A stretch of 64,000 bases of DNA from JAUNBN01 sp036645935 (GTDB lineage Bacteria; Bacillota; Clostridia; Oscillospirales; Ruminococcaceae), in contig JAVXNE010000001.1 of the NCBI GenBank assembly GCA_036645935.1, positions 124,001 through 188,000 of the forward strand. Reading direction: 5' to 3'. Below, in pieces: positions 25,924-33,568 of this stretch. Position numbers and translations under genes: made by a program. The notes under the pieces were generated by a model. The model did not search any database. It was not told the origin of the DNA and worked only from the letters and a program-made list of their open reading frames with translations. Position 1 is the first letter of the stretch. Every line of letters begins with the position of its first letter.

Positions 25924-27873
25924 TTAAATTTTCTTTGCTTCTTCCGCTTTTTGTGCCATGTTGTCGTTGAAAAACGCAAGTCCTCTCTCCATCGTCATCG
26001 GGCACGCATAGAAAAATCCCTGATATGAATCTACTCCCGAATTTGCGAGGAAGTCCACCTGTCGCCGATTCTCTACCCCTTCCGCCACTGTCTTTATTCC
26101 GAGATCCCGCGCGAGACCGACAATGTGCTGGAAAACAATGATGCTCTTGCTGTTGCCGCTCTCGCACGCCACGATCAGCGCGCGGTCGAGCTTGATCGTG
26201 CAAAACGACAGCTCGAGCACCCGTTCGAGGTTGGAATACCCCATTCCGAAGTCATCCAACAAAAACCGGATTCCCTCATCGCCCAACGTTTTCATAAGAT
26301 CGGAAAGGCGATTGGATGACGTTGCCGCTGTCTCAGTTATCTCAAAGTGAATGCTCCCGGGGTCGATTCCGTAGCGCCGTATTGTCGAGAGCACGCGAGC
26401 AGCAAGTGTGTCATCAATGCACTCTACAACAGAGAGATTGACGGCAATGCTCCCGAACCCCTCAGCCTCACACAGCTTGCTGTCGTGAAGAAATATGCAG
26501 ACCTTTTCGAGCACGATGCTTCCGAGCTGCTTAATCAGTCCCGTGCGCTCGGCAAGAGGTATAAACTCGCCGGGTGATATTGATCCAAGGCGGCTGTCAG
26601 ACAGTCTCGCCAGTGCCTCCGCAGAACTATAACGTCCGCTCGCAGCATCGTATATGGGCTGCAGATACACCTCAATGCGTCCCTCGTCAATCGCCTCGCG
26701 CAGTGCACGCTCTACTTCTTTTTGCCGGTTCAAGCTTTTGACGGTTTCGCTGTCCGTCTCAAGCAGCGCCCCTAAACCTTCGGCCTTTGCTTTGATAACA
26801 GTTGCATTTATTAGATTCATCAGATCTGCAACGTCAGTTATAAAAGAGGTGTCATAGCAGCAACACATGCAAGCCGACACTCTAAGCTCGATGCCCATCA
26901 CTTTAAGCGGATGGCTCAGCCGCTGCTGAACCATCGACAGCGCCGTGCGGCAGTCAATCTCATCGTGAGTCACAATGACAAACTCGTCACCCACCATGCG
27001 GAACAGAATTCCACCGCACAGGCATTCTTTAAATATCTCCGTCGCTGCAACTATCGTCTCGTCACCGACGTCTACCCCCAACAGATCGTTCACACTGCCA
27101 ATCTCATCAAGGTCTATCGCGAGCACGCTGTATTTCCGCTCCGATCTTATCTGCTCTTCTATGTAATTTATAAATCCACGGCGATTTAGCGCCCCCGTTA
27201 GCCAATCGACGAGTTCATCGCCGTTTTGCAGCGTGAAATATGTCATTGTTATGGCGAGCGCCGTTGCCGCACCGGTGAGCAGTAAAAATGGGAATTTCGA
27301 CTGTATCACCACAGCCACAACAATGATGACATTAAAACTGATTATCGTGCGCTGCTCAATTGTCCTGATGCGTGCGCCTCGCTCGATCACAGTGCCCACT
27401 GATAAAATCAGATAAATGGCAGCGCTAACATAAAGATATGGAAACAGCACGCCGTGACGATAAATTCCCTCGGCATCAAGATAGAAAAAATATGCTGTTT
27501 TAATATTGGACAGCAACATCACGAACGTGACCGCACCGGGAATTACGCCGACCAGCAGGGCTTTGATATGTTTTAGCTTTAATCTGTTCGCGAGAAACAT
27601 CGAATAATAGTAGAGCATAATCGGCAATGAGAGCTGTGAAATATAAAACAGATAGTTTATTCCGAGCACCAAAGCTCGCGGCATAACGGCAGCGCGCTCA
27701 ACAATGAATGCACTGCTGATATCCAACAGGATGTTGATCGTCCCCATCAACACAAAACATTTAAAGAATGTGCCCTGCCTTGTCGGAAAGCGACGGCGCA
27801 CGAAATAGTGCACGGAAATCATCATCATAAACGCAAGCGCGCAAATTTCGTAGCTGATATTGTAGTATTTCAA
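25924..27873 (-). CDS. Membrane GGDEF-EAL protein, probable c-di-GMP phosphodiesterase
   Basis: A 649-residue signalling protein. Residues 1-215 contain six to eight membrane helices forming an unnamed sensor. A GGDEF domain follows (about 222-370), with its active-site motif changed to VGDEF (294-298), so cyclase activity is doubtful. The EAL domain (about 387-635) looks competent: E419-A-L, Asn479 in AVNLS, Glu511 in EITET, Asp540-Asp541 in DDFGMGYS, Lys561 and Glu598. I infer that it degrades c-di-GMP, perhaps with GTP sensed by the degenerate domain. The start is TTG with GAGAGG eight bases upstream. It is transcribed alone and away from the cold-shock gene. Confidence 0.9.
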   Translation of the reverse strand: MKYYNISYEICALAFMMMISVHYFVRRRFPTRQGTFFKCFVLMGTINILLDISSAFIVERAAVMPRALVLGINYLFYISQLSLPIMLYYYSMFLANRLKLKHIKALLVGVIPGAVTFVMLLSNIKTAYFFYLDAEGIYRHGVLFPYLYVSAAIYLILSVGTVIERGARIRTIEQRTIISFNVIIVVAVVIQSKFPFLLLTGAATALAITMTYFTLQNGDELVDWLTGALNRRGFINYIEEQIRSERKYSVLAIDLDEIGSVNDLLGVDVGDETIVAATEIFKECLCGGILFRMVGDEFVIVTHDEIDCRTALSMVQQRLSHPLKVMGIELRVSACMCCCYDTSFITDVADLMNLINATVIKAKAEGLGALLETDSETVKSLNRQKEVERALREAIDEGRIEVYLQPIYDAASGRYSSAEALARLSDSRLGSISPGEFIPLAERTGLIKQLGSIVLEKVCIFLHDSKLCEAEGFGSIAVNLSVVECIDDTLAARVLSTIRRYGIDPGSIHFEITETAATSSNRLSDLMKTLGDEGIRFLLDDFGMGYSNLERVLELSFCTIKLDRALIVACESGNSKSIIVFQHIVGLARDLGIKTVAEGVENRRQVDFLANSGVDSYQGFFYACPMTMERGLAFFNDNMAQKAEEAKKI

Positions 27874-28068
27874 TGCCGCCGCCTCTCATGATCTCCGGAT
27901 TTAGAAGAATAAATATTTGTGCTCTGCTATGTGTATATATACTTATTTGCACTAATACTATACTAAGGAACAAAGGTGTGCAACTATTTTGCCGGACAAT
28001 GTCGTAGAAAAATTTAATAATTATATTAAAAATTTTATACAATACTTTACTTGTTGAAATATCTGTGC
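27874..28068. other. Divergent AT-rich intergenic region
   Basis: An AT-rich stretch between the leftward GGDEF-EAL gene and the promoter of the cold-shock gene. No gene is seen. Confidence 0.4.
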
Positions 28069-28074
28069 TATAAT
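28066..28074 (+). promoter_or_regulatory. Extended -10 promoter of the cold-shock gene
   Basis: TGCTATAAT is a perfect extended -10 box; TTTACT 17 bases upstream of the hexamer is a poor -35. Transcription from about 28081 gives a 5' leader of roughly 130 bases. This is long for so short a gene and typical of cold-shock mRNAs that fold differently with temperature. Confidence 0.65.
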
Positions 28075-28209
28075 GACGCCGTATTCTGAATGTACCAAAT
28101 GAACTCACGTGCTCGTGTAATTCATTGGAACGCTCAATGTTTTACGCAACACGGTTTTTGTTTTAGAGGCAGGAGAATTCAATTCATATTTTTTACGGAG
28201 GCTCTATCA

Positions 28210-28419
28210 ATGAACGGAACGGTAAAGTGGTTCAACCCGGACAAAGGCTTTGGTTTCATTTCTAACGATGACGGCGGCGACGACGTCTTCGTGCATTTCT
28301 CGGCTATCCAGACTGATGGCTTCAAAACCCTCGCAGAGGGTCAGAAGGTCACTTTTGAAGTCGAGCCCGATCCCAAGAATTCCGCCAAGCTTCGCGCTGT
28401 GAACGTACAACCTGCGTAA
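28210..28419 (+). CDS. Cold-shock protein (CspA family)
   Basis: A 69-residue single cold-shock domain that binds single-stranded RNA and DNA. Both RNA-binding motifs are present, KGFGFI (RNP1) and VFVHF (RNP2), in the usual order after MNGTVKWFN. A GGAGG lies eight bases before the ATG. The 130-base leader suggests post-transcriptional control. It is monocistronic, with its own terminator at 28436. Confidence 0.96.
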   Translation: MNGTVKWFNPDKGFGFISNDDGGDDVFVHFSAIQTDGFKTLAEGQKVTFEVEPDPKNSAKLRAVNVQPA

Positions 28420-28435
28420 CGGAACCAACCGAAAA

Positions 28436-28470
28436 AGGCCTGCTCTTAAAGAGCGGGTCTTCTTTGTTTT
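28436..28470 (+). terminator. Rho-independent terminator after the cold-shock gene
   Basis: CCTGCTCT and AGAGCGGG pair around TTAA-type loop bases (one G-T pair). They are followed by TCTTCTTTGTTTT. Confidence 0.75.
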
Positions 28471-28572
28471 AGCGGTTTTGAAACACTAATTGTTAATAGT
28501 GCGTTTCTTGCTTTAAACAGGAGGTTGTGCTATCATTGCGAAATTACTCAAAAGACATGGAGGACAGCACCT

Positions 28573-29103
28573 TTGTCTAAAGAAATTTTAATAGTATGTC
28601 TCCAGGTATTTTTCTGCCGAATACTTGATGTTTCGTTAGGCACTGTTCGTACGGTACTCACGGTGCAGAGCAAACCCGCTTACGCCTCACTCATCGGTTT
28701 CATTGAGACGCTTCTGTGGTTTCTTGTCGTTCGCCAGGCGCTGGCTGTCGAATCAAGCGGCATCTACACCGCGATTGCTTATGCTTCGGGCTTTGCCGCA
28801 GGCACGTTTATCGGCGGTCTGATTGCTCGTCGTTTTGTGAGGGGTGACGTCACAGTTCAAATTGTCACCACCGACCGCAACGACAAACTTGTAAGTGCGA
28901 TTCGCGTCGCGGGCTTTGGCGCAACGGTTGTCGATGTGCGCGGTTCCGATTACGGCTGCGAAAAATATATGATCTTTTGCGAGATATCAAGCGCACGTCT
29001 CGACGAGCTCAAGCGAATAGTCGGCAAATACGACACTCAGGCGTTCATCATGGGACAGGAGACGAAGTATGTTTACAACGGCTTCTTTCTGCGCAAAAAA
29101 TGA
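28573..29103 (+). CDS. UPF0316 membrane protein (DUF5698/DUF2179)
   Basis: A 176-residue protein with three N-terminal membrane helices and a cytoplasmic C-terminal DUF2179-type domain, the usual UPF0316 layout. The family opening is visible as VFFCRILDVSLGTVRTVLTV. The C-terminal half begins around VTVQIVTTDRNDKL. Function is unknown; DUF2179 domains are thought to bind small ligands. I chose a TTG start at 28573 because GGAGGA stands eight bases upstream; the upstream TTG at 28525 directly abuts another AGGAGG and would add an unlikely tail. A terminator follows at 29237. Confidence 0.82.
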   Translation: MSKEILIVCLQVFFCRILDVSLGTVRTVLTVQSKPAYASLIGFIETLLWFLVVRQALAVESSGIYTAIAYASGFAAGTFIGGLIARRFVRGDVTVQIVTTDRNDKLVSAIRVAGFGATVVDVRGSDYGCEKYMIFCEISSARLDELKRIVGKYDTQAFIMGQETKYVYNGFFLRKK

Positions 29104-29550
29104 TCTTTAAAAAGGTCGCTTGACGCTTAATCCGGCGTTATCTCTCAATCTGTTTGTTCAAGCCGCTTTGTGCAGACAAGTCCGGAATCTGCAAGTTTGG
29201 CAGAACATCCTGATCTCACATAAGTACAAAAATTCACACCTGCACGCCACGTTCATAAAGACGTTGCAGGTGTTTTTGTATTTTAAAACCTGTGCAACAG
29301 CTATAACCGGGTTGCGGCAATTTACCACGACTGCCCTCTACATAAGACACGGAAAATATTTTCACCTCTGCATCTTCCAATTACCGCTTGTCTGTCGCCG
29401 TTTATCGCGCAAGTCAAAATATTTCTTTTGCGTCGGTTCATCCGTGTCAGCTTGCACAAAATCAACCGGTGCTGCGCGGCCAAAAATCGCTGCCGCAACA
29501 AAAATGTGCAATTGTATTTAGGACTTGTTGACCCAGGCCTTCTGTCAAGC
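29104..29550. other. Gap between convergent genes
   Basis: It contains the UPF0316 terminator at 29237-29278 and otherwise nothing I can identify. rpoB, the usual gene downstream of rplL, is not here. Confidence 0.5.
29237..29278 (+). terminator. Rho-independent terminator after the UPF0316 gene
   Basis: CACCTGCA and TGCAGGTG pair perfectly around a 20-base loop, followed by TTTTTG. Confidence 0.8.
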
Positions 29551-29591
29551 AAAAAAAAGCGGCATCCGAAAATACTCCGGTTGCCGCTTTT
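29551..29591 (-). terminator. Rho-independent terminator after rplL
   Basis: Leftward, AAGCGGCA pairs with TGCCGCTT, with three more pairs after one mismatch, and the stem is followed by T8. It lies about 57 bases beyond rplL and marks the end of the ribosomal protein operon. Confidence 0.88.
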
Positions 29592-29648
29592 GGTCACATT
29601 GTCATTGAGCCGCAGCGTATTAGCGGCAGCTTTCTGGACACAGTTTGC

Positions 29649-30020
29649 TTACTTGAGTTCGACTGTCGCGCCGGCCTCGGTAAGGGTCTTGGATATCTCG
29701 TCGGCATCAGCCTTGGAGACACCCTCTTTGATGGGCTTGGGAGCGCCATCAACGAGTTCCTTGGATTCTTTAAGACCCAGTCCCGTGATTTCCTTAACCG
29801 CCTTGATAACTGTCATCTTGCTCTCTCCGGCGCTCACGAGTATCACGTCAAACTCCGACTTCTCCTCCGCTGCACCGTCTCCATCAGCAGATGCAACAAC
29901 CGCAACCGCAGTTGCAGCAGCAGATACTCCGAACTCCTCTTCGATAGCCTTTACGAGCTCAGAGAGCTCAAGCACTGTCATGCCTTTGATTTCTTCAATG
30001 ATCTTCGCTATATCAGCCAT
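29649..30020 (-). CDS. rplL: Ribosomal protein bL12 (L7/L12)
   Basis: A 123-residue stalk protein of the large ribosomal subunit that recruits translation GTPases. The N-terminal dimerisation helix (VLELSELVKAIEEEFGV) is followed by an Ala-rich hinge. The C-terminal domain has the conserved KMTVIKAVKEITGLGLKE segment and ends in GATVELK. GGAGG precedes the ATG. It follows rplJ after 50 bases and is closed by a strong terminator. Confidence 0.97.
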   Translation of the reverse strand: MADIAKIIEEIKGMTVLELSELVKAIEEEFGVSAAATAVAVVASADGDGAAEEKSEFDVILVSAGESKMTVIKAVKEITGLGLKESKELVDGAPKPIKEGVSKADADEISKTLTEAGATVELK

Positions 30021-30070
30021 TGTGTTATCCTCCGTTAATTTTTACTTTCGGTTTAATTGTTTACTTGCAG

Positions 30071-30571
30071 TTATGCAGTTTCACGCAGCTTCGCGACCTC
30101 GCTTATGGCGCGGGCGAAGGAAGCGATGATTCCGTTGAGTGTGCCGGCTGTCTGCGCGATAAGCGTATCGCGTGAAGGCAGCGCCGCAAGTGCCTTGAGT
30201 TCATTCACGCCGACGAATTTACCGTCGATGCAACCCATCTTCATATTGAAAAACTCTTTGTTCTTCGTGACGTATTTCTGAATCACGCGTGCGGGAGCAA
30301 CCTCGTCCTCGCCTATCGCGAGAGCTGTCGTCCCAACCAGTGCGGGCAAAAGCTCCGTAAGTCCGGCCTTTGTGCAGGCGCGACGCAAGATGTTGTTCTT
30401 GATTACATTGTACTCGATGTTCTCGTCACGAAGCTCGGACCTCAGCTTGGTGTCGCTCTCGACGCTGATACCCTTGTAATCAACCAGGACTATCGACTTT
30501 GCTTCGGAAAGCTTTGTAGCGAGCGTGTCGACCGCTTCCTGCTTTTGTTTGAGAATTTTTTCGCTTGCCAT
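30071..30571 (-). CDS. rplJ: Ribosomal protein uL10
   Basis: A 166-residue protein that anchors the L7/L12 stalk to 23S rRNA. The N-terminal rRNA-binding part shows SIVLVDYKGISVESDTKLR and VIKNNILRRA. The C-terminal helix that binds L12 dimers is the NGIIASFARAISEVAK segment. A GGAGGTGA site lies before the ATG. It sits behind the L10 leader, through which L10(L12)4 represses its own operon in Firmicutes. Confidence 0.96.
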   Translation of the reverse strand: MASEKILKQKQEAVDTLATKLSEAKSIVLVDYKGISVESDTKLRSELRDENIEYNVIKNNILRRACTKAGLTELLPALVGTTALAIGEDEVAPARVIQKYVTKNKEFFNMKMGCIDGKFVGVNELKALAALPSRDTLIAQTAGTLNGIIASFARAISEVAKLRETA

Positions 30572-30770
30572 CTTTCTCTTTTCACCTCCGTTTTGTAAAA
30601 GTTTGCGGTGAAAACCATAAACCCTTCCCCTGCCGTGAGGCCGAGGAAGGGCAAACTTTGTCGTGTGCGCGCAAAAGCGCGGCGCCTTGAAAAGTTCTCA
30701 CCTCGGCAGGCGAGCCCGCCCTTGGGGGGCTCATTATGTTTTCACACCTGCTGTCTTTGGTCAAAAACAG
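30572..30770 (-). promoter_or_regulatory. L10 leader (autoregulatory RNA of rplJL)
   Basis: The leftward leader carries the conserved L10-leader strings ACCAAAGACAGCAGGTG (near 30745-30762) and CCTGCCGAGGTGAG (near 30700-30713). They are separated by a GC-rich hairpin. A second long hairpin containing CCCTTCC / GGAAGGG follows before rplJ. In this family the L10-L12 complex binds a kink-turn here and causes early termination or blocks translation. Recognition is from the conserved strings; I have not folded it. Confidence 0.8.
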
Positions 30771-30810
30771 CTTTATTATTATACTTGAACTGTCCGCTCT
30801 AAGTCAAGTC

Positions 30811-31524
30811 TCAGTTTTGAGTCTGACCGAGATTCATATAGCGCGAAGTCGCGACCTTGATCCCGGGTCCCATCGTTGTCGAAATTACACAGGAGCGGAT
30901 ATACTGACCCTTAGATGCAGCGGGTTTTGCCTTGGTCACAGCTTCGAGAAGTGTGTCGAAGTTTTCACAGAGCTTTTCGGCACCGAAAGACGCTTTGCCT
31001 ATCGGACAGTGGATGATGTTGCTCTTGTCGAGACGGTACTCGATCTTACCGGCTTTTGCCTCTCCGACCGCTTTCGCCACATCGGGGGTCACCGTGCCCG
31101 CCTTGGGGTTCGGCATCAGACCGCGGGGTCCGAGAATTTTACCGAGACGTCCGACGACACCCATCATGTCCGGCGACGCAATGACAACGTCAAAGTCCAT
31201 GAAGTTTTCTTTCTGTATTCTCTCCGCAAGCTCCTCCGCACCGACAATTTCGGCGCCGGCAGCTTCAGCCGCTTTGGCGGCATCGCCCTTTGCGAACACG
31301 CAGACGCGAATGCTCTTGCCTGTGCCGTTGGGCAACACGACCGCGCCGCGAACCTGCTGGTCCGCATGCCGGGAGTCGACACCCAAACGTATGTGTATCT
31401 CGACTGTTTCATCGAATTTTGCTTTTGCTGTCTTGCAGCAGATATCAAGAGCCTCGGAGGTGTCATAAAGCTTCTGACTTTCAATTAGCTTTACGCTATC
31501 GACATAATGTTTACCGTGTTTCAT
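30811..31524 (-). CDS. rplA: Ribosomal protein uL1
   Basis: A 237-residue large-subunit protein of the L1 stalk, which moves deacylated tRNA out of the E site. Typical blocks are the VDSVKLIESQKLYDTSEAL start, EIHIRLGVDSRHADQQVRG, and LGPRGLMPNPKAGTVT in domain II. The ATG overlaps the rplK stop by one base (TAATG), so the two are translationally coupled. GGAGGGTGA lies inside the end of rplK. Confidence 0.97.
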   Translation of the reverse strand: MKHGKHYVDSVKLIESQKLYDTSEALDICCKTAKAKFDETVEIHIRLGVDSRHADQQVRGAVVLPNGTGKSIRVCVFAKGDAAKAAEAAGAEIVGAEELAERIQKENFMDFDVVIASPDMMGVVGRLGKILGPRGLMPNPKAGTVTPDVAKAVGEAKAGKIEYRLDKSNIIHCPIGKASFGAEKLCENFDTLLEAVTKAKPAASKGQYIRSCVISTTMGPGIKVATSRYMNLGQTQN

Positions 31525-32102
31525 TATTCGTCACCCTCCTGTTTTTCCGCTTCCGGATCTTCGGCAACCGTCTCGGCGGCTTCTCTGGCCTCGGCAGCGG
31601 CAGCCTTGGCCTCAGCGGCCTCATATGCCTTCTCAGCCTCGGCGGCGGCGGCGAGTTCGCGCTCGGCAGAGCCTGTGCCGTCATCGACGACAACGCCCAT
31701 GCTGCGTGCGGTTCCCGCGACCATCTTCATCGCATGTTCGACGCTTGCGGCGTTGAGGTCGGGTTTTTTAAGCTCCGCAATCTTGCGCAGCGAGTCGAGT
31801 GTTATAGTTGCAACTTTCTTTCTGTTGGGTTCGCCCGAGCCGCTCTCGATGCTGCACTCTTTTTTTATGAGTACGGCGGCGGGCGGCGTTTTTGTTACAA
31901 AGGAAAAGGAGCGGTCGGCGTAAACCGTGATAACCACGGGGATTATCATACCGACGTCATTTTTGGTTCGCTCGTTAAATTCCTTGGTGAACTGCATGAT
32001 GTTCACGCTGTGCTGGCCGAGCGCCGGGCCTACGGGCGGCGCGGGGGTCGCCTTGCCGGCAGGAATTTGGAGCTTGATGTAGCCGATTACCTTCTGAGCC
32101 AT
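31524..32102 (-). CDS. rplK: Ribosomal protein uL11 with a long acidic/Ala-rich C-terminal tail
   Basis: The first 141 residues are a normal L11: VIGYIKLQIPAGKATPAPPV at the N-terminus, the GPALGQHSVNIMQF factor-binding loop, and the rRNA-binding C-terminal domain ending with AGTARSMGVVV. L11 sits at the GTPase centre and activates RelA. Residues 142-192 are an added tail made almost only of Ala, Glu and Lys, such as AAAAEAEKAYEAAEAKAAAA. It is probably one long helix. Standard bacterial L11 lacks this tail. GGAGG precedes the ATG. rplA overlaps its stop. Confidence 0.96.
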   Translation of the reverse strand: MAQKVIGYIKLQIPAGKATPAPPVGPALGQHSVNIMQFTKEFNERTKNDVGMIIPVVITVYADRSFSFVTKTPPAAVLIKKECSIESGSGEPNRKKVATITLDSLRKIAELKKPDLNAASVEHAMKMVAGTARSMGVVVDDGTGSAERELAAAAEAEKAYEAAEAKAAAAEAREAAETVAEDPEAEKQEGDE

Positions 32103-32224
32103 TTCTACCTCCGAAATCAGTGGTGTAATCGGGGCGCATCGAATATTTGCGTCCCTCCCACAGGAACACGCTACGCGTGCCCCCTCTGCAGCCCCATATC
32201 GGTGGAGCTAACATACGAATAAAG

Positions 32225-32743
32225 TCAGATCGAAGTTACCTGTCCGAGCTCAAGCTCGGCAGCTGTTTCTCTGCCAAACATCGAAACCGTAACCTTGACC
32301 TTCTGCTTGTCGCGGTCGATTTCCTCAACCGTGCCGACAAACCCGAGCAGCGGACCGTCGGTGATCTTCACGCTGTCGCCGAGCTCGTAATCGATGGTGA
32401 GGCTTTTTTGCTCAACACCGAGCTTATCAACCTCCGCCTGCGTCAGCGGCACCGGCTTGGTCGTCGTTCCGACAAACCCTGTCACTCCGCGGGTGTTGCG
32501 CACGATATACCATGTCTCGTCAGTCACGATCATCTTCACGAGCACGTATCCCGGGAAAATCTTGCGCTCAACCTCGCGGCGTTTGTTGTCCTTGATCTCC
32601 GTGACCATTTCGGTCGGGATATTCACCTCTTGGATAAGATCTCCGAGGCGGCGATTTTCAACCATCTTTTCGATGTTTGTGGCCACCTTGTTCTCATATC
32701 CCGAGTAGGTGTGGACTACATACCACCTAGCGGCATCGGACAT
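32225..32743 (-). CDS. nusG: Transcription termination/antitermination protein NusG
   Basis: A 172-residue two-domain factor binding RNA polymerase. The NGN domain begins WYVVHTYSGYENKVATNIE. The C-terminal KOW domain is the VKITDGPLLGFVGTVEEID segment. It modulates pausing and couples transcription to ribosomes or Rho. A GGGGTGG site precedes the ATG. It lies 14 bases after secE, in the standard secE-nusG-rplK order. Confidence 0.97.
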   Translation of the reverse strand: MSDAARWYVVHTYSGYENKVATNIEKMVENRRLGDLIQEVNIPTEMVTEIKDNKRREVERKIFPGYVLVKMIVTDETWYIVRNTRGVTGFVGTTTKPVPLTQAEVDKLGVEQKSLTIDYELGDSVKITDGPLLGFVGTVEEIDRDKQKVKVTVSMFGRETAAELELGQVTSI

Positions 32744-32757
32744 AATTCCACCCCATC

Positions 32758-32979
32758 TTAAAACGCTTTAATGAGCAGATCGCGCAGGAACGCGAGCAAG
32801 TAATCAAGGCTCCAGATAACAACCGCGAATGCGACACACATTGTCAGGACGACAAGGGTGTTTTTGACTATCTGCTTTTTGCTCGGCCACACGATTTTTT
32901 TGAACTCGCCTGCCGTATCGCGAAAATATTTGCCCATGCGGGCGAATAAACTCGGCTTGGCGTTTTGCTTGTCAGCCAT
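32758..32979 (-). CDS. secE: Preprotein translocase subunit SecE
   Basis: A 73-residue Sec translocon subunit with one membrane helix near residues 41-65. The conserved amphipathic stretch GEFKKIVWPSKKQIVKNT comes just before it, as in all short Gram-positive SecE proteins. It clamps SecY and is essential for export. The ATG at 32979 has a GGGGGCTG ribosome binding site; in-frame codons further upstream overlap rpmG and are not used. Confidence 0.95.
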   Translation of the reverse strand: MADKQNAKPSLFARMGKYFRDTAGEFKKIVWPSKKQIVKNTLVVLTMCVAFAVVIWSLDYLLAFLRDLLIKAF

Positions 32980-32990
32980 TTTGCAGCCCC

Positions 32991-33140
32991 CTACTTCGTC
33001 TCTCGGTGCAACGTGTGCTTGCGGCAGAACGGGCAGTATTTGCTGCGCTCTAATCTGTCGGGCGTGTTCTTCTTGTTCTTGGTCGTGTCGTAGTTCCGCT
33101 GCTTGCATTCGGTGCACGCAAGCGTGATTTTTACCGTCAT
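32991..33140 (-). CDS. rpmG: Ribosomal protein bL33, zinc-binding form
   Basis: A 49-residue large-subunit protein. Two cysteine pairs (C9/C12 in CTEC and C36/C39 in CPFC) form the zinc ribbon of the C+ type. The ATG at 33140 starts MTVKITLACTECKQRN, the usual N-terminus. It is the first gene of the operon promoted at 33250. Confidence 0.95.
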   Translation of the reverse strand: MTVKITLACTECKQRNYDTTKNKKNTPDRLERSKYCPFCRKHTLHRETK

Positions 33141-33249
33141 ATTTTCGGCACCTCCGTATTTCGGCCTTATCTTTCGGCCTATTGCCTCCCTCATTCAGGC
33201 GGCGCGATTTACGCGCACAAAAAAATAAGCCTGCAAAAGAGGTGTACAT

Positions 33250-33278
33250 ATAATATCATTCGTATCTACCTATGTCAA
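33250..33278 (-). promoter_or_regulatory. Consensus promoter of the rpmG-secE-nusG-rplKAJL operon
   Basis: Leftward, a perfect TTGACA (33273-33278) stands 17 bases before TATTAT (33250-33255). Transcription would begin near 33243, about 100 bases before rpmG. It is the best sigma-A promoter in the window. Confidence 0.9.
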
Positions 33279-33568
33279 CAGCTTTTTGCTCTCTCCGGCA
33301 TATAGGCAAATTTTCGCCGTTGCTCACACGAATAAGCGCCGAAAATACCGTCTGTATGATTTTATTGCCGCTCTTTAATATTTTTGTTATATGTGATAGT
33401 ATAATGGGGTTTAGGTATGGGCAAATCGACTGTATTATCTTTGCGCCAGCAGCAGCTATCTCGGGCTTGTGTTGTCCGACCGCGCGCCGAACGCGATAAT
33501 CCACAAAATAACGCCCGTCACTCTATCGGAAACCCAAAGGAAAATACACTTAAATTGAGGTGTCACCC
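33279..33568. other. Divergent region between the ribosomal operon and ddl
   Basis: A TATAAT at 33399-33404 in a T-rich context is a possible ddl promoter on the rightward strand, but its -35 is poor. No gene was seen. Confidence 0.4.

Noticed and set aside
31290..32222. Rightward open frame of 310 codons
   Set aside because: Antisense to rplA and rplK, whose identities are certain.
32980..33249. Longer N-terminus for SecE
   Set aside because: It would overlap rpmG completely. The ATG at 32979 gives the standard SecE length with its own ribosome binding site.
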